A stretch of 64,000 nucleotides of DNA from Burkholderiaceae bacterium (GTDB taxonomy: Bacteria; Pseudomonadota; Gammaproteobacteria; Burkholderiales; Burkholderiaceae), in assembly GCA_947472645.1 (NCBI GenBank), contig CANJBQ010000001.1, forward strand, positions 1 to 64,000, read 5' to 3'. The notes under the pieces were generated by a model, which saw only the letters and a program-made list of their open reading frames with translations, ran no database searches and was not told the DNA's origin. Below, piece by piece: positions 1 through 7,990 of this stretch. Position 1 is the stretch's first letter; the number at the start of each line of letters is the position of its first letter. Position numbers and translations under genes: made by a program.

Positions 1-412
1 GCACTTCATCAGCGAGCTCCATTGTTTGATGGATGTTCCACGCAGGAAGTACGCCTGCGTGAACAAATAAACTAGCGCCGTTAAATAAGGCGACTGGTCG
101 TTTGCGAAGCCAATCAATTAGCTCGCGACGATCAGGTGCTTGCAAAATATCATCAAGAGTATCAAGAGATTTTGTACCACGGATATTGGCATCACGCGCC
201 AAGAGATGTAGGTCATGATTACCTAAAATACACTCGCAATCGCCACTTTCTTGCCAGGATTTGAGTCTTCGCAGTGTTCCAAGGGAGTCGGGACCGCGAT
301 TGACGAGGTCGCCTACACAAATAATTTTCGATCCTTTGGGCAGTTCTTTAACGAGAGTATCCAGTTGAGCTGAACAACCTTGTATATCACCAATTGCGTA
401 AATATGATCCAT
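1..412 (-). CDS. apaH: Symmetrical bis(5'-nucleosyl)-tetraphosphatase ApaH, C-terminus cut by window edge
   Basis: ApaH hydrolyses diadenosine tetraphosphate to two ADP in the cytoplasm. I translated this stretch by hand from the ATG at 412-410 on the minus strand. It opens MDHIYAIGDIQGC and shows the metallophosphatase signatures in order: GDIQGC, GDLVNRGPDS and GNHDLHLLARD, then LFVHAGVLPAW. About 137 residues are visible; the family is about 270 to 280, so the C-terminal half lies outside the window. A 93-bp gap separates it from the photolyase gene on the same strand. The motifs make the family assignment secure; the gene may not be complete beyond the edge. Confidence 0.95.
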   Translation of the reverse strand, partial: MDHIYAIGDIQGCSAQLDTLVKELPKGSKIICVGDLVNRGPDSLGTLRRLKSWQESGDCECILGNHDLHLLARDANIRGTKSLDTLDDILQAPDRRELIDWLRKRPVALFNGASLFVHAGVLPAWNIHQTMELADEV

Positions 413-505
413 GACTTATCTTAAACGTAAAACGACTTCCAGGTTCTGAAGAGATTGTCAGACGATTCGGAAGATGCTAATTCTGCCACTCCAATTTTAT
501 CAAGC

Positions 506-1981
506 TTATTTGTCAGAAGAGGATTTCACAACACTGTAACGCAGTAAAGTAGCCAATCTAGCCTGCGCATGATCGATAACTGGCAATGGATAGTGAGTTC
601 CAAGGCGAATATTGGCCGCTTCAAGTTCAATAGCACCAGCTAACCATGGAGCATGAATCGATTTATTCGATAGAGCGGATAACTCTGGACAATAGCGCCG
701 GATAAATTTACCTTCCGCATCAAATTTTTGCGATTGTGTGATGGGGTTAAAAATCCTAAAATACGGTTGAGCATCACAACCGCTTGATGCCGCCCATTGC
801 CAGCCACCATTATTTGCTGAAAAATCAAAATCATTGAGTTGGTCTGCAAAGTAAGCTTCACCCTTACGCCAGTCAATGCCTAAATCTTTAATGAGAAAAC
901 ACGCTGCGACCATCCGCAGGCGATTATGCATATAGCCCGTCGTGTTGAGTTGGCGCATTGCTGCATCGACGAGTGGGTAGCCTGTTTTGCCTTGGCACCA
1001 TGCTAAGAATTTCTTATGGGCTGATGCGTCATCATCCCACTGGATTTTGTCGTAGTCAGGTTTAAAGGAGGCGCCTTTGGCAAGACGCGGGTGATTGGCA
1101 AGAATCATGAAATAAAATTCTCGCCAAATTAGCTCAGACAACCAGATACTTGCCCCCATGCTTCCTGCGAGCATCTGATGGTGTACATCTCTGACTAAAG
1201 CTCGAATCGAGATGGTCCCAAAGCGTAGATGGGTAGAAAGATAACTAGGCCCTTTAATAGAGGGGAAGTCTCGACTCACATGATATTGATGCATACGTTC
1301 TACGAAGTTCTCAAATGATGCAGAGGCTCCTGACATGCCTGGTTGAATAAAAGACTCTATCCCAGAAGGACTAAAGCCCATTTTTTCTAGAGAAATTTCT
1401 GCTGAGTAAGGAGCAGGAACGGCTGCTAATTGCTTAAATTCTTTTTCATTTAATAAACAGGGGAAAGGAGCAAGATCCGCTTCGCTGAGCTTTTTGAGCC
1501 AAGCATTTTTATAAGGAGTGAAAACTGAGTAAACATTGCCTTCTTTGGAGAGCACTTCATGTTTTTCAAAGATGACTTGATCTTTGAATGATGAAAACGC
1601 AATGCCTAATTTTTGTAAAACGGCTGCGACAGTATGGTCTCTTACCTGAGCATCTGGCTCATAGTCGTGATTTGTATATACCGTACTCACTTGTAAGAAC
1701 TTTGCCAGTTCTGGGATGAGTATTTGAGGGTCGCCATTTAAACGAATCATACCTGCCCGGGGATTCATCTTCAAAAGCTCAGTATGCAGTTCCTGAACAG
1801 ATTGCCAAATAAAATCGACACGACGATCTTTGGTAAAACCTTTATCGAGTAAAGGGCTCAGAATAGTTGTGTCGAAGACGAAACACAGAAATACCTGATC
1901 ACACTCTTGTAGTGCTTTATAGATCGCCAGAGAATCAAACAGACGTAAATCACGACGTAGCCAAACCAAACCAAGTTTCAT
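506..1981 (-). CDS. phrB: Deoxyribodipyrimidine photolyase (class I CPD photolyase)
   Basis: This flavoprotein repairs cyclobutane pyrimidine dimers using blue light. The N-terminal alpha/beta antenna domain starts with LVWLRRDLR (residues 5-13). The helical FAD domain shows GPSYLSTHLRFG (244-255), LIWREFY (284-290), GYPLVDAAMRQL (334-345) and the hallmark NNGGWQWAASSG with DAQPYFRIFNP (390-413). At 491 residues it has full family length. The W in NNGGWQW and the W of IDWRKGE are in the usual electron-transfer positions. It is not in an operon with the neighbouring toxin-antitoxin genes, being separated by 86 bp. The antenna cofactor (folate or deazaflavin) cannot be told from the sequence. 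Confidence 0.95.
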   Translation of the reverse strand: MKLGLVWLRRDLRLFDSLAIYKALQECDQVFLCFVFDTTILSPLLDKGFTKDRRVDFIWQSVQELHTELLKMNPRAGMIRLNGDPQILIPELAKFLQVSTVYTNHDYEPDAQVRDHTVAAVLQKLGIAFSSFKDQVIFEKHEVLSKEGNVYSVFTPYKNAWLKKLSEADLAPFPCLLNEKEFKQLAAVPAPYSAEISLEKMGFSPSGIESFIQPGMSGASASFENFVERMHQYHVSRDFPSIKGPSYLSTHLRFGTISIRALVRDVHHQMLAGSMGASIWLSELIWREFYFMILANHPRLAKGASFKPDYDKIQWDDDASAHKKFLAWCQGKTGYPLVDAAMRQLNTTGYMHNRLRMVAACFLIKDLGIDWRKGEAYFADQLNDFDFSANNGGWQWAASSGCDAQPYFRIFNPITQSQKFDAEGKFIRRYCPELSALSNKSIHAPWLAGAIELEAANIRLGTHYPLPVIDHAQARLATLLRYSVVKSSSDK

Positions 1982-2067
1982 AGGGATTCCCGAAAAAAAT
2001 AGACCTTATATTGTGCTACGAAAAATAACCCTAAAGTTATAGAGTATCAAATAAGGCGCTAAAAAAC

Positions 2068-2334
2068 TTATTCATAGTGTGTCCACATTCTTAAAACGCG
2101 CACGGTTTTTTCTTTTCGAAAGATTTCATAGACAAGGCGGTGTTGAATATTAATTCTGCTCGAGTAAGCCCCCTTTAAGTCACCTACTAGTTTTTCAAAT
2201 GGAGGCAGATTTTGAAGTGGGTCTATTGTTAAGATATCTAATAATGCTTGAGCTTTGTCTCTTAAGCCGGCAGCAGAAAGTTTTTTTGCATCTTTAGCGG
2301 CATATTTTGAATAAACCAATTCCCAACCTACCAC
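2068..2334 (-). CDS. yoeB: Txe/YoeB family mRNA-interferase toxin
   Basis: YoeB-type toxins cleave mRNA in the ribosomal A site. The 88-residue product opens with WELVYSKYAAKDAKKL and ends RVLRMWTHYE, the typical YoeB C-terminus. KLVGDLKGAYSSRI and HRLVYEI carry the E, R and H residues of the RelE/YoeB fold active site (assignment by family knowledge). The GTG start lies inside the last codons of the upstream antitoxin gene (7-bp overlap), so the two are probably translationally coupled. Full length for the family, so presumably functional. Together with the next entry it forms a complete module. Confidence 0.9.
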   Translation of the reverse strand: MVGWELVYSKYAAKDAKKLSAAGLRDKAQALLDILTIDPLQNLPPFEKLVGDLKGAYSSRINIQHRLVYEIFRKEKTVRVLRMWTHYE

Positions 2335-2570
2335 TTCAGTGCTTTCTTGCTATTCGCTAATGGCTCTGCCATTGCATTTTTGATGGATTCACGCATTCCA
2401 GGAATGGCCAAGAGATACAGTGTTTCCTGAATCGCACTCCAATCCTCTTCAGAAATTAAAACTGCGTTGGAGCGCTTCCCAGAGATAATAATTGGCTGAT
2501 GTGTTTCTGCCGCTTGATCAATTAGACGATAAAGTCCAGCTCTAGCCTGACTTGCTGTTAATGTTGCCAT
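2328..2570 (-). CDS. yefM: YefM/Phd family antitoxin
   Basis: This is the antitoxin and autorepressor partner of the YoeB-like toxin. The 80-residue protein has the Phd/YefM fold: MATLTASQARAGLYRLID at the N-terminus (DNA-binding part), then HQPIIISGKRSNAVLISEEDW, and a C-terminal toxin-binding tail. A good Shine-Dalgarno GGAG lies 7 bases before the ATG. A double palindrome with CGTACG cores lies about 20 to 40 bp upstream and is the likely operator. The toxin start overlaps its stop codon. Family assignment is confident; the symbol is by similarity to the E. coli system. Confidence 0.88.
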   Translation of the reverse strand: MATLTASQARAGLYRLIDQAAETHQPIIISGKRSNAVLISEEDWSAIQETLYLLAIPGMRESIKNAMAEPLANSKKALKW

Positions 2571-2590
2571 GATTTAACTCCTTTGCAATA

Positions 2591-2612
2591 GCGTACGTGA
2601 AAACGTACGTTT
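2591..2612. promoter_or_regulatory. Twin palindrome, likely YefM-YoeB operator
   Basis: The perfect 12-bp palindrome AAACGTACGTTT (2601-2612) sits next to a second copy of the CGTACG core (2592-2597). The two core centres are 12 bp apart. In E. coli the yefM-yoeB operator has one long and one short palindrome with TGTACA cores at the same 12-bp spacing, so this is the expected architecture with a changed core. It lies 21 bp upstream of the antitoxin ATG. Confidence 0.7.
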
Positions 2613-2716
2613 TGTCAAATCTATTCGATGGAAATAGTGGTTAGTTATATTCGAAATTATGACAAATTTAAAAAACCATATTTCAGAAATGGTGGTTTTA
2701 GAGATAGAATCAACAA

Positions 2717-3310
2717 ATGGACTTTTTTACAGAAGATGTATCTCACTTAGCGAATCAATTATTGATTGCCATGCCGGGCATGTTGGATGACCAATTTGCC
2801 GGAACGGTTGTTTATATTTGTGAGCACAATAGCCAAGGCGCCATGGGATTAGTGGTGAATCGTCCAACGAATTTAGGTTTAAAAGATTTATTTGACCGTA
2901 TTGAACTCAAGCTTGAAATCGCTCCTTTAGAAACGCAACCCGTTTATCTTGGTGGACCTGTTCAAACTGAGCGAGGATTTGTGTTACATCCCCAAGCTGA
3001 CGATATTCGCTATAGTTCTTCCTTAACGGTGCCAGGGGGCTTAGCAATGACCACCTCGAAAGATGTGCTGGAGGCAGTTTCTTCCGGGCATGGGCCCGAT
3101 CAATTTCTCATGACTTTAGGTTATGCAGGATGGAGTGCTGGGCAGCTCGAGGATGAGATTTCTAGAAACGGTTGGTTAAACGTATCCACCCATATCGATA
3201 AAATCAAAAATATTGTGTTTGATACACCTTATGCAGACAGGTATCAAAAAGTCATGCATTTGATGGGCATTGACCCTAGTCATTTAAGTGGTGATGTAGG
3301 TCACGCTTGA
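2717..3310 (+). CDS. yqgE: YqgE/AlgH family protein
   Basis: This is a conserved DUF179 protein of unknown molecular function. The 197-residue product contains LANQLLIAMPGMLDDQF (residues 11-27), GAMGLVVNRP (41-50), VYLGGPVQTERGFVLH and DQFLMTLGYAGWSAGQLEDE, all typical of the family. It lies 31 bp upstream of ruvX, the arrangement found across beta- and gammaproteobacteria. A role in transcriptional control (AlgH) was proposed in Pseudomonas but is not established. The ribosome-binding site is weak. Confidence 0.93.
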   Translation: MDFFTEDVSHLANQLLIAMPGMLDDQFAGTVVYICEHNSQGAMGLVVNRPTNLGLKDLFDRIELKLEIAPLETQPVYLGGPVQTERGFVLHPQADDIRYSSSLTVPGGLAMTTSKDVLEAVSSGHGPDQFLMTLGYAGWSAGQLEDEISRNGWLNVSTHIDKIKNIVFDTPYADRYQKVMHLMGIDPSHLSGDVGHA

Positions 3311-3341
3311 ACTTACCTCGCCTTACCTTACTTTTTTATCA

Positions 3342-3728
3342 ATGCAGATACAAACCATCTTAGCTTTTGACTTTGGAACGAAACTTATTGGAGTTGCCGT
3401 AGGCAACTCAGTGATTCGCCAAGCGCAGTCGTTAAAGACCATCCAGAACAAGAGTCTTGATGAGACTTTTAAGGGTATACAACAACTCGTCAAAGAGTGG
3501 GAAGTCACCCACTTGGTTGTAGGACTACCAACCCATCCTGATGGCGCTGAACATGATATGACGAACCGAGCAAAACGATTTGGTAATCAATTGCATGGGC
3601 GCCTCAGTCTTCCTGTCATATGGGTTGATGAAAGATATACATCTGCAACGGTAGAGAATAAAGAGGGTGACATTGATAGTCAGTCTGCAGTGATGATTTT
3701 GGAGCAGTATTTTTCAGAAAGTCCTTAA
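3342..3728 (+). CDS. ruvX: RuvX/YqgF, Holliday-junction resolvase-like RNase H fold protein
   Basis: Members of this family act in 16S rRNA 5' maturation (E. coli YqgF) and resemble Holliday-junction resolvases. The 128-residue product has the RNase H fold core: ILAFDFGTKLIGVAVGN (residues 6-22, first acidic residue), THLVVGLP, and VIWVDERYTSATVE (second acidic residues). The C-terminus SQSAVMILEQYF matches the family helix. Length is normal. In related genomes pyrR commonly follows directly; here a hipBA module lies between them. Confidence 0.93.
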   Translation: MQIQTILAFDFGTKLIGVAVGNSVIRQAQSLKTIQNKSLDETFKGIQQLVKEWEVTHLVVGLPTHPDGAEHDMTNRAKRFGNQLHGRLSLPVIWVDERYTSATVENKEGDIDSQSAVMILEQYFSESP

Positions 3729-3793
3729 GGCATCAATGATGATTATGACTTCAATATCGTGGTACGTAGTACTAAAAGTTTACATTAGAAAAA

Positions 3794-3910
3794 ATCCTAT
3801 TTAAATAGGATAAAACTCTTTGATAGATGTTCACTGATATATATCCTAAAATAATAGGATTTATAAGAAAAATCCCTTGATAAGTTAATTTAGTCCTAAT
3901 ATAATAGGAT
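3794..3910 (+). promoter_or_regulatory. Three regularly spaced 18-bp operators upstream of hipB
   Basis: Three copies of ATCCTA-N6-TAGGAT occur at 3794-3811, 3843-3860 and 3893-3910 (the last starts GTCCTA). Start-to-start spacing is 49 and 50 bp, about five helical turns, so all three face the same side of the DNA. The E. coli HipB operator is TATCC-N8-GGATA, which these closely resemble. The third copy ends 2 bp before the hipB ATG and contains the only Shine-Dalgarno-like AGGA, so bound repressor would cover the start region. Confidence 0.8.
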
Positions 3911-3912
3911 TT

Positions 3913-4218
3913 ATGATTATAAAACATCGCCTTATCGATCAAGAAATACAACAATTATCCAAAGAAATAGGTGAAAAAATACGCCAAGAGCGAAAGCTTG
4001 CAGGTTTAACCTTAGTTGATACTGCTCAGGCATTGGGTATTGCGAAACAAACTTTGTCCGATCTTGAGACGGCTAGAAAACCTGTTGGATTGATGATCGT
4101 CCTGATGGTTTGTCGTCAGCTTGGCATCACACTATTACCAATCCCAACAGGGCAAGTGAAACAAGTTCAAAAGTATCTTGTGCATCTCCATTTAATCAGT
4201 GAGGACGTAGATGCTTAG
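3913..4218 (+). CDS. hipB: HipB-like antitoxin, XRE-family repressor
   Basis: This is the DNA-binding antitoxin of the first HipBA module. The 101-residue protein has an XRE helix-turn-helix at about residues 20-70: EKIRQERKLAGLTLVDTAQ, then ALGIAKQTLSDLETARKP. The gene overlaps hipA by 8 bp. The start at 3913 has only AGGA three bases upstream, so the message may be leaderless or the true start could be slightly downstream. Three palindromic operators lie immediately upstream and predict autorepression. Confidence 0.88.
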   Translation: MIIKHRLIDQEIQQLSKEIGEKIRQERKLAGLTLVDTAQALGIAKQTLSDLETARKPVGLMIVLMVCRQLGITLLPIPTGQVKQVQKYLVHLHLISEDVDA

Positions 4219-5548
4219 TTTTACTATTTATTTAGATCTGGAACCAATAGGCTTGCTTTCACACGACTCCGGCAATAATTTATTTGCGTTTGAATATCAT
4301 CAAGAGTGGACACATCAAGAAGGGGCATATCCCATATGTCCTCTCATCCCCCTTTTAGCCCCAGAGCATGAATCTAGAGAAAAACATAGTGCCATTGTGA
4401 GGCAATTTTTCGAAAATTTATTACCAGAGGGGAGTGCACTCGATCAAGTATCTATATTTCATCAGATATCTAAATCGAATTTGATGGGCTTAATGTTAGT
4501 TTTAGGTGCTGAGACGTCTGGAGCTCTTCGAATTGGTACTGACCCTATACAAGTGCCAGCTTCAGAGCTTCAGTTACGTCTAATTACACCCGCAGAACTT
4601 GAGAATAGAATTGTACAAAGACAAGAGATACCTTTTACAGTCTGGGATGGAAAAGTACGATTATCGATTGCTGGATTTCAGGATAAGATTGCCATCTATA
4701 AAAAGAATGACCAATGGTATTTGGTCGATGGCCCAGAACTTGCATCAACATGGATTGTCAAACCAACACCTGAGCGTAAAACCCTAAAGAGCCTACCGGA
4801 GAACGAGTTTATTTGCATGAGTTTAGCCAAACTCATAGATATTCCTGTTGCAACAGTGGAGTTAGTTCGGATACCCAGTCCTGTACTCCTTGTCAAAAGA
4901 TTTGATCGCAAAGAATTAACAACAAGAGTCAAAAGATTACATATCATCGATGCTTGTCAAGCCTTAGGACGTTCGTCTAGCATGAAATATGAGAGACCTT
5001 ATGGCCATTCGAGGGATGTAAAGGATATTCGTGATGGGGTGAATTATTGTGATTTATTTGATTTAATGAAGAACGCAATACAGCCGATAAAAGATCGTTT
5101 GCAATTGTTACGTTGGGCAATTTATCAAATCTACATTGGTAATAGTGATGCCCATGGCAAGAATATTTCTTTTTTCATGAATGAAAAAGGTATCAGTATG
5201 GCTCCAGCTTATGACCTAGTATGTATCCCAGCCTTAGGTGATTCAACCCTCAGTCATACATTTTCTATGGCGATAGGAGATGCATTTAGGGTTGAGGATA
5301 TTACTATCGAGGATATTAGGGAGTTTGCAATACAGAGCGGTTTAGCTCAAAAAGTTGTCTTTCAGGAATTCTCTAAGATGGGTAAAAAATTACTTGAAAA
5401 GTTTTCTGGTTTAGAGGAGCTTGCAAATCATGAGCAAATAGATCTAAAAATCGTTCACTCGATTCAAATAGAGATTCAAAAAAACATTTACATCATCACC
5501 AAGCTTTTAGAAATAAATCATAGATTGAATATTTACCTTGTAAATTAG
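4211..5548 (+). CDS. hipA: HipA-family Ser/Thr kinase toxin
   Basis: HipA kinases phosphorylate targets such as GltX and induce dormancy. The 445-residue protein has the HipA N-terminal domain and the HipA_C kinase core. Visible are SIAGFQDKIAIY (152-163; the Ser is in the position of the autophosphorylated Ser150 of E. coli), LLVKRFDR (226-233), NSDAHGKN (311-318, catalytic loop) and PAYDLV (332-337, metal-binding Asp). All key residues are present and length matches E. coli HipA (440), so it should be active. It overlaps hipB by 8 bp; its stop codon lies inside an 18-bp-stem hairpin. Confidence 0.93.
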   Translation: MLSFTIYLDLEPIGLLSHDSGNNLFAFEYHQEWTHQEGAYPICPLIPLLAPEHESREKHSAIVRQFFENLLPEGSALDQVSIFHQISKSNLMGLMLVLGAETSGALRIGTDPIQVPASELQLRLITPAELENRIVQRQEIPFTVWDGKVRLSIAGFQDKIAIYKKNDQWYLVDGPELASTWIVKPTPERKTLKSLPENEFICMSLAKLIDIPVATVELVRIPSPVLLVKRFDRKELTTRVKRLHIIDACQALGRSSSMKYERPYGHSRDVKDIRDGVNYCDLFDLMKNAIQPIKDRLQLLRWAIYQIYIGNSDAHGKNISFFMNEKGISMAPAYDLVCIPALGDSTLSHTFSMAIGDAFRVEDITIEDIREFAIQSGLAQKVVFQEFSKMGKKLLEKFSGLEELANHEQIDLKIVHSIQIEIQKNIYIITKLLEINHRLNIYLVN

Positions 5549-5574
5549 TATCACAAATACTAATTTACAAGGTA
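5534..5574. terminator. Perfect 18-bp-stem hairpin over the hipA stop codon
   Basis: The arms 5534-5551 and 5557-5574 are exact inverted repeats (left arm TACCTTGTAAATTAGTAT) around a CACAA loop. The hipA TAG (5546-5548) lies within the left arm. The stem is AT-rich and no U-run follows, so it is not a classic intrinsic terminator; it could protect the 3' end of hipBA mRNA, act bidirectionally, or be a protein-binding site ahead of pyrR. Confidence 0.5.
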
Positions 5575-5593
5575 GTCATTTAGGGCGGGAAGG

Positions 5594-6184
5594 ATGTCAA
5601 ATGTAGATGACTTTTTCATCTTGATAGATAATATAAAGATGACCGCCAATCTTCCAGATGAAATTCCTTCTTCACTCCCTGATGCTGAGAAGTTGTACCT
5701 GAACCTTCTAGAGCAGGTCAAGGCAGCTAAAGTGCGCAAGCCGAGTCTTCAGGTCGTTGGTTTAGCGAGTGGGGGCGCTTGGATTGCCAAACGTATTGCT
5801 AAAGATCTTCAATTAGAGACTTATGGAGTGATTAATGTCAGCTTTCACAGAGATGATTACGCTGAAAAAGGTACTAAAGCATTAAAAACAGAAGAGGGTT
5901 TATCTACAAGCCTACCCTTTGATGTGGATGGGGCACATATTATTCTGATTGATGATGTGTTGGATACCGGTAGAACGGTACGTGCTGCACTCAACGAAAT
6001 TTTTGACTATGGTCGTCCAGCTAAGGTGGAGTTAGCTGTTTTAGCCGATCGTTATCGACGTGAGTTACCGGTTGAGGCCTCTTTTAGAGGAGCTAAGGTT
6101 GAGCTCGCGCCAAATCAGATTTTGGTATTAGAACAGCTCCCCGATGGTCGGTTTGATTTCAATACAGAAAACAAGAAGCCATAA
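5594..6184 (+). CDS. pyrR: PyrR-like phosphoribosyltransferase / pyr regulator
   Basis: PyrR-type proteins have uracil phosphoribosyltransferase activity and in some bacteria regulate pyr mRNA. The 196-residue product shows VVGLASGGAWIAKRIAKDL near residue 55, the type I PRTase PRPP-binding loop IILIDDVLDTGRTVRAAL (residues about 116-133) and a PyrR-like ADRYRRELPV segment. At 5594 the GGAAGG touches the ATG, so the alternative ATG at 5639 (181 residues, closer to family length) is also possible. It lies 106 bp upstream of pyrB and is probably cotranscribed. No attenuator hairpin was recognised before pyrB. Confidence 0.88.
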   Translation: MSNVDDFFILIDNIKMTANLPDEIPSSLPDAEKLYLNLLEQVKAAKVRKPSLQVVGLASGGAWIAKRIAKDLQLETYGVINVSFHRDDYAEKGTKALKTEEGLSTSLPFDVDGAHIILIDDVLDTGRTVRAALNEIFDYGRPAKVELAVLADRYRRELPVEASFRGAKVELAPNQILVLEQLPDGRFDFNTENKKP

Positions 6185-6290
6185 AAGTCGAACAAATCAT
6201 TACAAATACGAAGCTTTTCGCGGAATACATCGTAAAATATGGATACAAAATTGAGATAACAAATATATTAACCAAAGGTCATCCTGTTCA

Positions 6291-7256
6291 ATGCCATCAT
6301 CTGCCGGTAATCTGCAACTCAACTCCCAGCAACAATTACGGCATTTACTCACTTTAGAAGGTTTACCTCAAGATACTTTGCTCCAGATTTTGGACACCGC
6401 ACAACAGTTTGTTAGTGTCACTAACCCCGACCGTGAAGTCAAAAAAGTACCTCTGCTAAGAGGTAAAAGCGTTTTTAACCTCTTTTTCGAAAATTCGACC
6501 AGAACCAGAACTACGTTTGAAATTGCCGCCAAGCGACTTTCTGCTGATGTGATTAACCTCGATATACAAACCTCATCAACATCAAAGGGTGAAAGCTTAC
6601 TCGATACGATTGATAACTTAGTGGCCATGCAAGCCGATATCTTTGTGGTGAGGCACAAAACCACTGGTGCGCCCATTGAAATTGCAAAGCACTTACCGAC
6701 ACATGTTCACGTCATTAATGCCGGAGATGGGACCAATCAGCACCCCACTCAGGGGCTCTTAGATCTGTTTACGATGCGGCACTTTAAGCAGGATTTTTCC
6801 AAACTCAAAGTCGCCATTATTGGTGATGTGATCCATAGCCGGGTGGCCAAATCGAATATCTATGGCCTATGTACCTTGGGTTGTAAAGACATTCGCGTTA
6901 TTGGTCCTGAGAGTCTGTTGCCCAGTAATCTCGATTTACAGGGCGTAAGAGTATTTCATAACATCGTCAAAGGCATTGAGGGGGCTGACGTTGTTATGAC
7001 TCTCAGGATCCAAAAAGAGCGGATGGAAGAAGGTCAAATTCCAGAAGGAGAAGCATTTTATAGAGAGTGGGGACTCACACCTGAAAGATTAGCCTTCGCT
7101 GATAAGAAGGCCATTGTCATGCACCCTGGACCCATGAACCGTGGCATTGAAATTGCTAGCGAAGTGGCCGATGGGCCGCAATCCGTGATCCTCAAACAAG
7201 TCACATTTGGTATTGCTGTCCGGATGGCCGTCATGTCGATTGTGGCCGGAAATTAA
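6291..7256 (+). CDS. pyrB: Aspartate carbamoyltransferase, catalytic chain
   Basis: PyrB makes N-carbamoyl-L-aspartate, the first committed step of pyrimidine synthesis. The 321-residue protein has the carbamoyl-phosphate motif STRTRTTFE (69-77), [12 protein letters not shown] (95-106), [10 protein letters not shown] (151-160), the aspartate-domain [16 protein letters not shown] and [12 protein letters not shown] near the C-terminus. Length is normal. In many betaproteobacteria a dihydroorotase-like pyrC/pyrX gene follows; here the next gene is a convergent toxin gene 27 bp away, and no pyrC is in the window. Confidence 0.96.
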   Translation: MPSSAGNLQLNSQQQLRHLLTLEGLPQDTLLQILDTAQQFVSVTNPDREVKKVPLLRGKSVFNLFFENSTRTRTTFEIAAKRLSADVINLDIQTSSTSKGESLLDTIDNLVAMQADIFVVRHKTTGAPIEIAKHLPTHVHVINAGDGTNQHPTQGLLDLFTMRHFKQDFSKLKVAIIGDVIHSRVAKSNIYGLCTLGCKDIRVIGPESLLPSNLDLQGVRVFHNIVKGIEGADVVMTLRIQKERMEEGQIPEGEAFYREWGLTPERLAFADKKAIVMHPGPMNRGIEIASEVADGPQSVILKQVTFGIAVRMAVMSIVAGN

Positions 7257-7283
7257 GGCGCATCTGTTGGCGAATTCGATATT

Positions 7284-7691
7284 TTAAACAATCTGTATAG
7301 GAAAACCGCCATTCTTTTTATAGATGGCCAAAGTCTTATCGGATGTTAAAAGAGTTAATTTTTCGCAATAAGCTTGGGCAACAAGCATTCGATCAAAGGG
7401 GTCTTTGTGAATATTGGGAAGATTGTTAGCAACGATGGCATGCTCTCCTGAGATTGTGAGCAAACGATATTCATGGTCTAACAAAACACCCTGCAATAAC
7501 TCGAGATCAATTTGAAAATCCTTCTTTCCTAAGTGGTTTTTAATACCGATTTCCCATAAATTGGCAGGACTGTAATAAAAATGATTTGACCAGTCATTCA
7601 GTAGGAGCGTCGTTTTTTTAGGGATTTGTTTGGAGTCAAATGCAATCCAAAGTAATAAGTGAGTATCAAGAAGATAAGAGTTCTCTGACAT
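7284..7691 (-). CDS. PIN-domain ribonuclease toxin (VapC-like)
   Basis: PIN toxins are Mg-dependent RNases that cut tRNA or rRNA. The 135-residue protein starts YLLDTHLLLWIA (first Asp), then NLWEIGIKNHLGK (Glu), IHKDPFDRMLVAQA (Asp pair) and LLTSDKTLAIY (last Asp), so the full acidic active site is present. It lies 3 bp downstream of a Phd/YefM-type antitoxin gene, and the two form one module. It converges on pyrB. Target RNA cannot be predicted. Confidence 0.88.
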   Translation of the reverse strand: MSENSYLLDTHLLLWIAFDSKQIPKKTTLLLNDWSNHFYYSPANLWEIGIKNHLGKKDFQIDLELLQGVLLDHEYRLLTISGEHAIVANNLPNIHKDPFDRMLVAQAYCEKLTLLTSDKTLAIYKKNGGFPIQIV

Positions 7692-7694
7692 CGA

Positions 7695-7937
7695 TTATTT
7701 CAACCCAAATAATGATGCAATTTCAGAGGCGCCCAAGACATCAAAATCATCCGGAACAATAGATTGCCCCTCAAGTAGACCTATTCGATTTTTATGAAGA
7801 GATGCGTCTTGAGAGATGCGACTCACTTTAACGAGGGGTTTGCCAGCTTTAGCAATAATAAAATCTTCACCGAGCATAGCTAGCTCGATGAGTCGAGATA
7901 AGTGCGTCTTTGCTTCATGGATATTAAAAGTCTTCAT
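7695..7937 (-). CDS. Phd/YefM-type antitoxin of the PIN module
   Basis: This is the antitoxin and likely autorepressor for the PIN toxin just downstream. The N-terminus MKTFNIHEAKTHLSRLIELA and the following GEDFIIAKAGKPLVKVSRI are typical Phd/YefM sequence. The ATG at 7937 was preferred to the GTG two codons upstream because GGAG lies 5 bases before it. The C-terminal part LGASEIASLFGLK is the probable toxin-binding tail. A TTAAACTA direct repeat and palindrome upstream may be its operator. Confidence 0.85.
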   Translation of the reverse strand: MKTFNIHEAKTHLSRLIELAMLGEDFIIAKAGKPLVKVSRISQDASLHKNRIGLLEGQSIVPDDFDVLGASEIASLFGLK

Positions 7938-7962
7938 GATCACTCCAAAAAAACTACATAAA

Positions 7963-7990
7963 TTAAACTAGATTGATTAAACTAAGTTTA
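7963..7990. promoter_or_regulatory. Likely operator of the Phd/PIN module
   Basis: TTAAACTA occurs twice, 14 bp apart (7963-7970 and 7977-7984). The second copy is part of the 13-bp palindrome TAAACT-A-AGTTTA (7978-7990). It lies 26 to 53 bp upstream of the antitoxin ATG, where an autorepressor site is expected. Inference from position and symmetry only. Confidence 0.5.

Noticed and set aside
2667-2700. Imperfect hairpin (AAACCA...TGGTTT) just before yqgE
   Set aside because: The stem has mismatches and a terminator is not expected between divergent genes; too weak to call.
3794-3910. Possible short CRISPR array (18-nt repeats with 31-32-nt spacers)
   Set aside because: Only three imperfect palindromic copies, no cas genes, and the last copy abuts a HipB start; operators explain them better.
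3772-3954. 60-codon minus-strand frame opposite the hipB operators
   Set aside because: It runs through the palindromic operators and hipB on the other strand, with no recognisable motif or start context.
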